This document shows, piece after piece, positions 1 to 6,825 of a stretch of 11,254 nucleotides of DNA. The notes beneath the pieces were generated by a model. That model saw only the letters and a program-made list of their open reading frames with translations. It was not told where the DNA came from and made no database searches. Every line of letters begins with the position of its first letter. Positions within the stretch are counted from its first letter, which is position 1. The DNA comes from Candidatus Krumholzibacteriota bacterium (GTDB taxonomy: Bacteria; Krumholzibacteriota; Krumholzibacteriia; Krumholzibacteriales; Krumholzibacteriaceae). Both the position numbers and the translations under genes were made by a program. The stretch covers positions 1 to 11,254 of the forward strand of contig DAOVNN010000055.1 of assembly GCA_030630165.1 (NCBI GenBank), given 5' to 3'.

Positions 1-48
1 ATCGCCGTGATTCTCTTCGTTGTGGCTCACATCGCCGTGATTCTCTTC
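1..48 (-). repeat. In-frame 30-bp period repeat in the transporter C-terminal tail
   Basis: An identical 18-bp block (ATCGCCGTGATTCTCTTC on the plus strand) occurs at 1-18 and 31-48, giving a 30-bp period. In the coding frame it is a 10-residue unit, EENHGD followed by VSHN, so each copy adds His and acidic residues. The array begins at the window edge and may have further copies outside. A metal-binding or disordered tail is an inference. Confidence 0.8.
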
Positions 49-981
49 AGCGCGTGTTTTATTGATATGATCCTTGTCTGTGAACACGCTCCGGTCCGGA
101 TCTACGTGAACTAGGACCTTTTCGACATCCTCGAATTTCTCGGTGATCACTTCGACTACATGGTCGATGATATCATGTGCCTCTGCAACGGTCATGCCGG
201 GATCGACCACAATATGAAGTTCCATCCGTATCCGGCGGGCGTAATACCTCGCCATGATGTCATGGCACTGCCGTACGCCGGGCACCCGCTCGACACTGAG
301 TTTGACCGCCTGGATGAACTCGGCCGACGGGGCCGTGTCGACTATCTTGCGCAATGCGCTCCAGAGGATCTCCGCCGCCACCTTGACGATAAAGAACGAA
401 ACGAAGAGCGCGGCGTACGAATCGAGGATCTGAAGGCGCGGAACGAAGGATGCGGCGGTAACGCCGACGAGGGTAACGATCGACGACCACGCGTCGCTGC
501 GGTGGTGCCACGCATTGGCTACAAGCGCCTCGCTTCCGACTCTTCTCCCGATCCTTACCGTGATCTGGTAGAGGACTTCCTTCGCCACGACCGATGCTGC
601 CGCAATGATGATCGTGAACCGGTGCGGCGCCGAGACGTCGCCCCTGTAGATCGCCATCGCCGCCTCGTATCCGATCTTCGCGGCCGTTATGAGTAGAATC
701 AGCCCGACACCGATCGCGGCGAGGGTCTCGATCTTGCCGTGCCCGTAGGGGTGTTCCTCGTCCTCTGCCTTGCCGAGGAAGTGAAGGCCTATCAGGACGA
801 TAAAGTCGGAGACGAAATCGGATATCGAGTGGACCGCGTCGGCGATAAGAGCACGGCTTCGTCCGGCCGTACCTCCCCACAACTTGAGCACGATAAGGAT
901 CGCGTTGACCCCTATCCCGACCCAGGTGATCCTGCGCCCCTCTGCGAGGCCGCGGCTATGGTCGTGTGAGTGTCCTCCCAC
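1..981 (-). CDS. Cation diffusion facilitator family metal efflux transporter (3' end cut by window)
   Basis: Inner-membrane transporter of the CDF family, which exports divalent metal ions (usually Zn2+) in exchange for protons; these proteins act as dimers. I translated the frame by hand: 327 codons are visible and no stop is reached at the left edge. The N-terminus is His-rich (GGHSHDHS). The metal site is present in both expected helices: H51 and D55 in HSISD (TM2), and H159 and D163 in HHRSD (TM5). The HPYGHGK loop motif follows TM2 at 77-83. The cytosolic C-terminal domain (about 216-296) has the conserved ELHIVVDP (H255) and VHVDP (H292, D294) motifs. HxxxD in both helices is typical of zinc-type members, whereas Fe/Mn types tend to carry DxxxD. 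Start: GTG at 981, preceded by GGAG and with an in-frame TAG 39 bases upstream, so no ATG start is possible. After residue 300 the tail is His/acidic and repetitive. It lies 48 bp downstream of the protease gene on the same strand, with no terminator seen between them. Confidence 0.93.
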   Translation of the reverse strand, partial: MGGHSHDHSRGLAEGRRITWVGIGVNAILIVLKLWGGTAGRSRALIADAVHSISDFVSDFIVLIGLHFLGKAEDEEHPYGHGKIETLAAIGVGLILLITAAKIGYEAAMAIYRGDVSAPHRFTIIIAAASVVAKEVLYQITVRIGRRVGSEALVANAWHHRSDAWSSIVTLVGVTAASFVPRLQILDSYAALFVSFFIVKVAAEILWSALRKIVDTAPSAEFIQAVKLSVERVPGVRQCHDIMARYYARRIRMELHIVVDPGMTVAEAHDIIDHVVEVITEKFEDVEKVLVHVDPDRSVFTDKDHINKTRAEENHGDVSHNEENHGD

Positions 982-984
982 CAG

Positions 985-990
985 TTCTCC
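985..990 (-). promoter_or_regulatory. Ribosome binding site fixing the GTG start of the CDF transporter
   Basis: On the minus strand GGAGAA ends 3 bases before the GTG at 981-979, placing the GGAG core about 5 bases from the start. No ATG exists in this frame between the upstream in-frame TAG and the conserved part of the protein, so this site decides the start. Confidence 0.6.
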
Positions 991-1029
991 ATGCGTTCTG
1001 ATCCAGCCATGCAGATTCTACAGACCGCA

Positions 1030-4000
1030 TCAGCGGAGGTAAACCATCTTTCTCGTCTGCCTGAACTTGCCCGTGCTGATCTTCGCGAAATAGACCCCGG
1101 ACGTTACGGTCCTCCCCGAGTTGTCCCTGCCGTTCCACGCGGTGACGTGTCGTCCCTGCGGCCTTGATGCTCCCGTCTCGAGCGTCCTGATCAGCCTGCC
1201 TGCCGTATCGTAGATCCGCAGATCGACGACGCCGGCCTCGGCCAGGGTGTAGGCAATATTCGTCACGCCGTTGAACGGGTTGGGGTAGTTCTGCTCGAGC
1301 CCCGTAGCGTAGACGGGCGTCTCCTCCTCTTCCTCTTCGTCATCGCCGACGGCCGTCTGGTCCTTGATCGAGAAGTATCCCTCGCTGATGTCCTCGCCCG
1401 TATTGAGTGCCGGATCCCAGGCGATGATCTTTATAACACACGAATCGGCGTCCATCATCGGGATCACCCACTCGCAGAGAGAGTCGTTCGGCTCGTTGCT
1501 GAAGAGGCGCGTGTAATCGGCCCCCGCGTTTACAGAGAGCCAGACGCTGACCGAATCGACCGCGTCGTTGTCGGTCGCTATCCACTCGATCCCGAGTGTG
1601 TTGCCGACGTAGAACCTCTGAGGCTCGTTCGGGTGAACGACCTGTACGACGGGGTCGATCTCGTCGCCCGAGGTGCAGTCGCCTGTGAGGTTCGACCAGC
1701 CCCCGCTGTATCCTGCCGCGTTGACCGCCGCGACGCGATAGTAGGTGCACACGGTAAGCGGATTGTGGTCGAACGACACTGCGGGTGACATTACCGTTCC
1801 GAGATGAACGGTCTCGCCGGGCACGAATCCGGCATCATGCGATCCATAGACGTGATAGAGGGAGGCCTCCGGCACCTCGCTCCATGTGATCTGCAGCGTC
1901 GTATCGTTCAGGGTCGATGCGTGAAGATCGCTGACGAATGTGGGTGCGCCGAAATCGGCCCCCGGGCCGCCGAACGCTCCCTGGTCGGCCCTCGATCCGT
2001 CGGGATCGAAAGGCCCCGCCGGGTCGCCCGCGTCTATCGCACCCGAATGGGATCCGAGGTGATAGTCGAATGTTGTGGTATCCGCGTAGTGAGGATTGCT
2101 GCTGATGTCCGTCTCGTCGGGCGTTACGAGGAAGTAATCCTGGGGCGAGTTGCCGAACGCGTTGTTGTACCTCATGTCGATGTTTGTCAGGCTGCTCGTC
2201 TGAAACCCGTACCCGGTGCCGTAAGTGATCAGGTTGTTACGGAACGTTACCGGTTCCATGGGCCCGAGTATCACGTTGCCGCCGCCGTACAGCGCGGAGT
2301 TGCGGTCGAATGTGTTCTGGTCGATCCTGCCCGACGCTTCGCTGGCATAGAGCCCTCCGCCTATCAGTGACGCTCCGTTCATCGTGATGATCGTATTTGT
2401 GATGTCGATCGCAGCGTTCTTGTGGAGGATCCCGCCGCCCGTCGAGCCGGCGCTGTTGCCCGAGATGAACGCACCCGTGACGGTCAGGCTCGCCGCATCG
2501 GAGGATATTCCGCCCCCTTCCGAAGTGCAGGAGTTCGACGAGATCGTATCGCCGTCAAGGGATATCGAACCCGACATTGCGTAAACCCCGCCTCCGTGCA
2601 TGTAGCCCGAGCAGTCCTCGATCACGTTGCCCGACATCGCGATATCCGAGTGGAGCGAGTAGATGCCGCCGCCGTTCTTTGTTCCGCTGTACTCCAGTGC
2701 GGGAAAAGCGCCGCTGATCGTGTTGCCGGTGATGTCGGCGGCAGCCTGGTAGAGGTAGATCCCGCCGCCGCTCTGGGCGACGCAGCTGCTGATCGTGTTG
2801 CCAGTGATCGTCACCGCGCCGTTGTAGCAGGCGATTCCACCGCCGCCGCTGAACTGGGAGGTATTGGTATAGCCGCAATCCGTGATGATGTTGTTTGATA
2901 TCGTCGGTGATGAGTTGTATGCGAATACGCCGCCGCCGTATATACCGTTCTCGGGAAGCTGCGCGCTTTTACCGGAACCGCCCGTCAGGGTGAATCCGTC
3001 TATCCCGCAGAAACCATCGACGCTCATGAACGAGACGATGCTTCCGAGACAATAGATCGTAGTGACATTCACCGATGGATCGCGTGACATGAATCCCGCG
3101 TCCCACCCGCCGAGGAGCATTATCGCGGATTCGACCGTAACAGGTGTGTGGTATGTTGCGGCTGCCACCATGATGGAGTCGCCTGCCCATGCGGCGTCGA
3201 CTGCATCCTGGATATCGAGGGCCGCCCACCGGGGCAGCGTATACGGGTAGACGTCGCCGCCCGTGGGGGAGACATAGACGTAGGGCAGGCCGACGATCCT
3301 GAAATCACCCTCGCTCGTGTCGTATCCTCCGACTTCGCCTTCATACCAGGCGACGACCTTTATCCTCATCGTGCGGACGGGCCATTCGGGGACGGTCCAC
3401 ATGCAGCTCGTGGCGAGGCTGTCGAGGCCGCTGACTATTGTCGAGTCGTAACTCGAGCCGCCGTTGAGGCTGGCAAGCACACTGAGCGAGTCGGGCGTCT
3501 GGCGCGACGTTGTCCAGGTGATCTCGAACTGCTCGCCGGTATTGAGTTCTTCGCCGCCGTTGGGCGAAGAGATGTTGACAAATACTGTGCTCGGGATGTA
3601 GTCAGGCACGAATACAGCGCCCCCGCCGATACTGCATATGCCGTACCCGATGTATGCGTAACCTTCCATTCCCCAGCCCGGTCCCCAGCTGTTCTTGACG
3701 ATCCACGCGCCGGTGCCGCCGCACTGGTTGTCGTCCCAGCCGACTATGAGCATCGCGTGATTGGGCTGCGCGGTGGAATCGTAATTATAGCATCCGTATG
3801 TGTAGTCGTAGAAGTTGGCCTGGACATGGAAATGAGTGGTGACCGGGCCGTTATCGTATATCGCCTGCTTGATCCCCGCTGTAGTATGGGGGACTTCGTA
3901 ATAGGTGGGGCCGATCTTCGCCAGCGGCTCGCACAGATGCTGATTGCACGCATGGCCGTCGGACGCCGTATACGGGATGCAGGCCTCTGCGACCGCGCCG

Positions 4001-4521
4001 TAGTTGGAGAAGACGTAATAGGCCGACTGTATCCAGCCGCCGCTGCAGTTCGCACCGTGAGGGTTGCAGTCGATGACGGCCTGCTCGGAGAGATCGAGCA
4101 GGCGCGAGTCGTAGATCCTCGCGAACGATTCGAGCTGCGCGACCGCGGCGAATGCCCAGCACGACCCGCAGCCGCCCTGGGCCGTGACGGGGCTCGTCCC
4201 GTCGAGGGCCCGCCAGTCGAAGACCGGAGGCAGAGCAGGCGCTCCCTCGGGTGTCCTCAGGGGAAGCGCGGTGCTGACGCCGGAGGGCGCATCAGTCGGA
4301 AGGAGCCCGAGAAGTTTCTTTTTCTCGTCGGCGGAGAGGGAGCCGGGCCATGTCTCTCCGGCGGTCCAGCTGCCCCCCATTTCGGCGATCTCACGGTTGA
4401 GCCGCGCGATCCGCTCTTTCTGCGTCTCTTCGGCTGATGATCGCGCGGGAAGCATGATGATCGATATCAGTAACGTTATGGAAAGCAGCAGTGCCGGTAG
4501 AAGGCGATAGCGGTCTCTCAT
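1030..4521 (-). CDS. Secreted C1A (papain-family) cysteine protease with beta-helix, Fn3, Ig-like and C-terminal sorting domains
   Basis: Predicted exported endopeptidase of 1163 residues, several times larger than a plain papain (catalytic domain ~210 aa). Order: signal peptide 1-30 (hydrophobic core, cut near ARSSA/EE); short pro-region with a WTAG motif and no recognisable I29 inhibitor domain; papain domain ~98-307 with oxyanion Q115, nucleophile C121 (GGCGSCWAF), H255 (NHAMLIVGWD) and N277 (KNSWG), so all catalytic residues are present; Ig-like module ~313-410; right-handed beta-helix ~415-855; Fn3 ~860-950; second Ig-like module ~957-1054; DDEEEEEE linker at 1060-1067; C-terminal FlgD-like/type IX (T9SS type A) sorting domain ~1075-1163 with QNYPNPFN and the SGVYF turn, ending KMVYLR. 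I chose the ATG at 4521 because AAGGAG lies 11 bases upstream and the signal peptide follows at once; the ATG at 4551 has no ribosome site. The function (secreted degradation or adhesion) is inferred. It is transcribed divergently from the Nfu gene. Confidence 0.93.
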   Translation of the reverse strand: MRDRYRLLPALLLSITLLISIIMLPARSSAEETQKERIARLNREIAEMGGSWTAGETWPGSLSADEKKKLLGLLPTDAPSGVSTALPLRTPEGAPALPPVFDWRALDGTSPVTAQGGCGSCWAFAAVAQLESFARIYDSRLLDLSEQAVIDCNPHGANCSGGWIQSAYYVFSNYGAVAEACIPYTASDGHACNQHLCEPLAKIGPTYYEVPHTTAGIKQAIYDNGPVTTHFHVQANFYDYTYGCYNYDSTAQPNHAMLIVGWDDNQCGGTGAWIVKNSWGPGWGMEGYAYIGYGICSIGGGAVFVPDYIPSTVFVNISSPNGGEELNTGEQFEITWTTSRQTPDSLSVLASLNGGSSYDSTIVSGLDSLATSCMWTVPEWPVRTMRIKVVAWYEGEVGGYDTSEGDFRIVGLPYVYVSPTGGDVYPYTLPRWAALDIQDAVDAAWAGDSIMVAAATYHTPVTVESAIMLLGGWDAGFMSRDPSVNVTTIYCLGSIVSFMSVDGFCGIDGFTLTGGSGKSAQLPENGIYGGGVFAYNSSPTISNNIITDCGYTNTSQFSGGGGIACYNGAVTITGNTISSCVAQSGGGIYLYQAAADITGNTISGAFPALEYSGTKNGGGIYSLHSDIAMSGNVIEDCSGYMHGGGVYAMSGSISLDGDTISSNSCTSEGGGISSDAASLTVTGAFISGNSAGSTGGGILHKNAAIDITNTIITMNGASLIGGGLYASEASGRIDQNTFDRNSALYGGGNVILGPMEPVTFRNNLITYGTGYGFQTSSLTNIDMRYNNAFGNSPQDYFLVTPDETDISSNPHYADTTTFDYHLGSHSGAIDAGDPAGPFDPDGSRADQGAFGGPGADFGAPTFVSDLHASTLNDTTLQITWSEVPEASLYHVYGSHDAGFVPGETVHLGTVMSPAVSFDHNPLTVCTYYRVAAVNAAGYSGGWSNLTGDCTSGDEIDPVVQVVHPNEPQRFYVGNTLGIEWIATDNDAVDSVSVWLSVNAGADYTRLFSNEPNDSLCEWVIPMMDADSCVIKIIAWDPALNTGEDISEGYFSIKDQTAVGDDEEEEEETPVYATGLEQNYPNPFNGVTNIAYTLAEAGVVDLRIYDTAGRLIRTLETGASRPQGRHVTAWNGRDNSGRTVTSGVYFAKISTGKFRQTRKMVYLR
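2272..2937 (-). repeat. Right-handed beta-helix coil repeats within the protease (GGG motif, ~26-residue period)
   Basis: Nine GGG(I/V/L)-type turns occur in this part of the protein, at residues 529, 559, 585, 617, 643, 669, 695, 721 and 746 of the 1163-residue product. Most are exactly 26 residues apart, and two are longer (about 30-32) because of loop insertions. Each unit resembles GGGIY, a hydrophobic strand, then ITGNTI and a short polar turn. This matches stacked parallel beta-helix coils, as in polysaccharide-binding or adhesin folds. On the DNA the repeats are diverged, so this is protein-level periodicity rather than a recent tandem duplication. Confidence 0.85.
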
Positions 4522-4586
4522 AGGGGCGGTCTCTCCTTGCTGGCGGAACATCGGTGATACGTCATTTGCAACGGAATCAATGGAAT

Positions 4587-4615
4587 ATTATACTATGTCC
4601 GTAAGTAAAATAGAA
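4587..4615 (-). promoter_or_regulatory. Candidate promoter for the C1A protease gene
   Basis: On the minus strand a perfect TATAAT (-10) lies at 4592-4587, with a weak -35 (TTCTAT, 3 of 6) 17 bases upstream at 4615-4610. It would give a leader of about 60 nt before the ATG at 4521. The region is clearly more AT-rich than the flanking genes. The assignment rests on similarity to the sigma-70 consensus, which may not fully apply to this lineage. Confidence 0.42.
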
Positions 4616-4693
4616 TCACAGGATACGGCTCACAAGTAAATTCGCACCTTAAATCCAGGGGCGTGATTTCTATACTGGAATTAAAGTACGAAA

Positions 4694-4722
4694 TTGACTA
4701 TATTTGTCAGGTATATTCATAA
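4694..4722 (+). promoter_or_regulatory. Candidate promoter for the Nfu gene
   Basis: TTGACT at 4694-4699 (5 of 6 to the -35 consensus) is followed after 17 bases by TCATAA at 4717-4722, a weak -10. It sits 35 bases before the Nfu start codon in the divergent AT-rich region 4522-4757. I see no further gene or clear operator in that region. Confidence 0.33.
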
Positions 4723-4757
4723 GGCATTCAACATCCGGTCAATCGGAGGTAAAGATC

Positions 4758-4982
4758 ATGAAGGAACAGGTAGCTGCGGTACTCGAGGAGATCAGGCCCA
4801 ATCTTCAGGCTGACGGCGGGGACATCGAGCTCGTCGATGTGGTCGACGGAGTGGTCAAGGTAAGGCTCAAGGGCGCCTGTGCCGGCTGCCCGATGTCGCA
4901 GATGACACTGGCCCACGGCGTCGAGAGGGTTCTCAAGGAGAGGATTCCCGAGGTCGTAAGGGTCGAGTCGGTATCGTTGTAG
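4758..4982 (+). CDS. NifU C-terminal-domain (Nfu-type) Fe-S cluster scaffold protein
   Basis: Small cytoplasmic protein of 74 residues consisting only of the Nfu/NifU C-terminal domain, which assembles or carries an Fe-S cluster and passes it to client enzymes. Visible family marks are the LQADGGDIELV stretch at about 15-25 and the cluster-binding CxxC in GACAGCPMSQMT (cysteines near residues 39 and 42), followed by a helix ending in a VxRVESV strand. Start: ATG at 4758 with GGAGGT 7 bases upstream, a strong site. An in-frame ATG at 4704 would add 18 residues but lacks a ribosome site. It forms a single-gene unit, since a terminator follows directly. No other isc, suf or nif gene is in the window, so it acts as a stand-alone carrier rather than part of a local Fe-S operon. 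Confidence 0.93.
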   Translation: MKEQVAAVLEEIRPNLQADGGDIELVDVVDGVVKVRLKGACAGCPMSQMTLAHGVERVLKERIPEVVRVESVSL

Positions 4983-5017
4983 GCATCGGCCTCACGAGAA
5001 TGCGCAATATGTATCAG

Positions 5018-5037
5018 GGGGGCGCAAGCCCCCTTTT
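5018..5037 (+). terminator. Rho-independent terminator after the Nfu gene
   Basis: A 6-bp all-GC stem, GGGGGC (5018-5023) with GCCCCC (5028-5033), closes a GCAA tetraloop of the GNRA type and is followed by TTTT. It starts 35 bases after the Nfu stop codon, so Nfu is probably monocistronic and the pilin gene has its own promoter. Confidence 0.85.
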
Positions 5038-5156
5038 CTGTTGCGGTTATGTCCGGTCCAGCTTGATCCTCTCTCTCCTCCCGTTTTGTCATAATTCTTG
5101 CAAATCAACCGCGTGGAAGTGAATGAAACCCGGTTTCGTACGCACGGGAGTGCATC

Positions 5157-5657
5157 ATGCGACGTATACGCAGTTTTATCGGCATTTTTGCAAGGGTTTC
5201 AAATGCCCGCAGAAAGCGGCGCGGGCTCGGAAAACTCGGTTTCACCGTTCTCGAGCTCTTTATTGTCGTGGAGATAATCGGATTCCTTGCAACTATAGTA
5301 ATGTCAAACTATTTCCGTTCGAAGAAGGCCGCTCAGGTGGCCGTGGAGATTCAGAACCTCAAGAACGTCCAGGTGGCGCTGACCTCCTACTTCGCGATGG
5401 AGGGGGAGTACCCCGCCACGCTGAACACGATCTGGCTCCAGTTCTACGGCGGCCGGGTCCCGGCCCAGCTGGAATATATCGGCGGCACGACTGCAGCTAA
5501 CCAGGGTGGATGGGATTTCTTCGCCAGCAACAGCGATGACATCAGGTTCGGCGGACCGACCAATCAGGAATACGCGATAAGGAGTAAGCAGAACCTCCTG
5601 CCGTACGCCCTGTTTATCTACGGCGATGCTGCTACTGCGGCGAAGATCATCCACTGA
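5157..5657 (+). CDS. Type IV pilin-like protein with prepilin N-methylation motif
   Basis: Protein of 166 residues with a class III signal: GFTVLELFIVVEIIGFLAT at 28-46. Prepilin peptidase would cut after G28, leaving N-terminal F29 for methylation, and the conserved Glu falls at position +5 (E33). The hydrophobic stretch forms the N-terminal helix that anchors pilins and pseudopilins in the inner membrane and packs the filament core. The 28-residue leader is long and Arg/Lys-rich. The region after the helix (KAAQVAVEIQNLKNVQVALTSY, then GEYPATL) has the usual pilin shape; the globular part has no cysteines and no recognisable family. Start: ATG at 5157 with GGGAG 6 bases upstream. Upstream, 5040-5156 holds a CATAAT at 5090-5095 without a good -35. 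No other pilus or type II secretion gene is nearby, so whether it is a major pilin, minor pilin or pseudopilin cannot be told. Confidence 0.88.
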   Translation: MRRIRSFIGIFARVSNARRKRRGLGKLGFTVLELFIVVEIIGFLATIVMSNYFRSKKAAQVAVEIQNLKNVQVALTSYFAMEGEYPATLNTIWLQFYGGRVPAQLEYIGGTTAANQGGWDFFASNSDDIRFGGPTNQEYAIRSKQNLLPYALFIYGDAATAAKIIH

Positions 5658-5690
5658 TCCGGCGCGGGAGCGCCCGAACGTTAAATCTAC

Positions 5691-5718
5691 GTGACTTAAA
5701 GCGCTATGTGCGTATAAT
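5691..5718 (+). promoter_or_regulatory. Promoter for the dipeptidase gene, placing transcription start at or near the ATG
   Basis: A perfect TATAAT at 5713-5718 is preceded, with a 16-base spacer, by GTGACT at 5691-5696 (4 of 6 to TTGACA). The expected start of transcription, about 6-9 bases after the -10, falls on the ATG at 5725. The message would have little or no 5' leader, which agrees with the absence of a Shine-Dalgarno sequence there. Confidence 0.55.
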
Positions 5719-5724
5719 CGCCGT

Positions 5725-6825
5725 ATGGATGACATGCGGCGATTTTTCGTGTTCGATGCCCATTGCGACACAGCGCTGAGACTTACCGGGGACAAGCCGG
5801 TCGATCTCGGAAAAAGGCTTGCCGACGGGCATGTCGACCTCCCGAGGATGGCAGAGGGGGGAGTCGGCGCACAGGTATTCGCCTGCTGGGTCGATCCCGA
5901 CCTGAACGTCGACAGATGGATGCCCGATACCCTCGAGATGATCTCGGCTGTCAGGGAACAGGCCGGCAAACACAGCGATCGCCTCGCCGTCGCTCTTTCA
6001 GGTAAAGAAATCGCCTCGGTGAACGATTCGGGCAGGATAGCGGCGGTGATCGGGATCGAGGGAGGGCATGTGCTGGGGGGCAGCATCGGGAAACTCGAGG
6101 AGTTCCACCGTGCCGGCGTCCGGTGTCTGACCCTTACATGGATGAACTCGAACGAGATCGCCGATTCATCCGATGGAGAGACGAAATGGAACGGCCTCAG
6201 CCCTGCGGGCAGGGAAACTATCGCCGCGATGAACCGGCTCGGCATTGTGATCGACCTCTCCCACGCCTCGGACAGGACATTCTTCGATGTAATAGAGACT
6301 TCAGACGTACCGGTGCTCGTCTCCCACTCGAGCGCAAGGGCGATCTGCGACATCCCGAGAAACATCAATGACGAGATGCTCCGAGCCCTCGCTGAGAACG
6401 GCGGCGTCGCCTGCGTCAACTTCTTCCCCGCCTTCCTCGACAAGGAGTGCCACACGAAGGTCTTCGCGATCTGGGGCAGGTACCGCGAGGAGCGCAGCCG
6501 CCTGGCGGCCGAGTACGGGGGCGACCCGAAGCGCGTCGACGAGGAGATAGGGGGCGCTTACATCGAGAAGATAAAGAAGATACCGATGCCCGGCATCGAA
6601 GCGGCGGCTGACCATATTGAGCATATCGCCTCTGTTGCCGGCGTCGCCCACACCGGTATCGGATCCGATTTCGACGGTATAATGGTCGTTCCACCCGGAC
6701 TCGAGGATGTCTCGAAGATGCAGGCACTTGCGGCGGTTCTGGCCGGAAGGGGCTGGAATGACGTCGATATCGCCTCTGTGATGGGGGAGAATCTCCTGAA
6801 GCTCTTCTCGAAGGTCTGCGGCTGA
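5725..6825 (+). CDS. Membrane dipeptidase family (peptidase M19) zinc dipeptidase
   Basis: Predicted metallodipeptidase of 366 residues, the normal length for the renal dipeptidase (M19) family within the amidohydrolase fold. It would hydrolyse dipeptides, possibly including D-amino-acid-containing ones. All metal ligands and catalytic residues expected from human DPEP1 can be placed: H13 and D15 (DAHCDT), bridging E112 (GIEGGH), H180 (IDLSHAS), H201 (VLVSHSSARA), R212 (PRNIND) and D315 (GSDFDG). There is no signal peptide or lipobox, so it is probably cytoplasmic, as in many bacterial members. Two starts are possible: ATG 5725, leaderless from the promoter just upstream, or ATG 5734 nine bases on. 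Neither has a convincing ribosome site. The gene stands alone, 67 bp after the pilin gene and with its own promoter; the short GC hairpin at 5661-5674 has no T-run. The natural substrate is unknown. Confidence 0.94.
   Translation: MDDMRRFFVFDAHCDTALRLTGDKPVDLGKRLADGHVDLPRMAEGGVGAQVFACWVDPDLNVDRWMPDTLEMISAVREQAGKHSDRLAVALSGKEIASVNDSGRIAAVIGIEGGHVLGGSIGKLEEFHRAGVRCLTLTWMNSNEIADSSDGETKWNGLSPAGRETIAAMNRLGIVIDLSHASDRTFFDVIETSDVPVLVSHSSARAICDIPRNINDEMLRALAENGGVACVNFFPAFLDKECHTKVFAIWGRYREERSRLAAEYGGDPKRVDEEIGGAYIEKIKKIPMPGIEAAADHIEHIASVAGVAHTGIGSDFDGIMVVPPGLEDVSKMQALAAVLAGRGWNDVDIASVMGENLLKLFSKVCG

Noticed and set aside
1..48. Start of a CRISPR array or intergenic direct repeats
   Set aside because: There are only two copies, the 12-base interval is too short to be a spacer, and the repeat is in frame inside the CDF coding sequence.
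160..880. Open frames on both strands over the CDF gene (plus 160-696, minus 260-880)
   Set aside because: Both are out of frame with the hand-translated CDF transporter, whose motifs and membrane segments are unmistakable.
3148..4437. Long open frame of 429 codons on the plus strand opposite the protease
   Set aside because: Its translation has no recognisable motif and lies opposite the catalytic domain of a clear papain-family gene. GC-rich codon use in the real gene leaves this strand open.
5661..5674. GC hairpin after the pilin gene (GGCGC / GCGCC with a GGGA loop) as a terminator
   Set aside because: The stem is only 5 bp and no T-run follows, so it does not qualify as rho-independent.
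5304..6455. 383-codon open frame on the minus strand opposite the pilin and dipeptidase
   Set aside because: It spans two well-supported genes and the promoter between them, and its translation is low-complexity Ser/Arg/Pro-rich with no family features.
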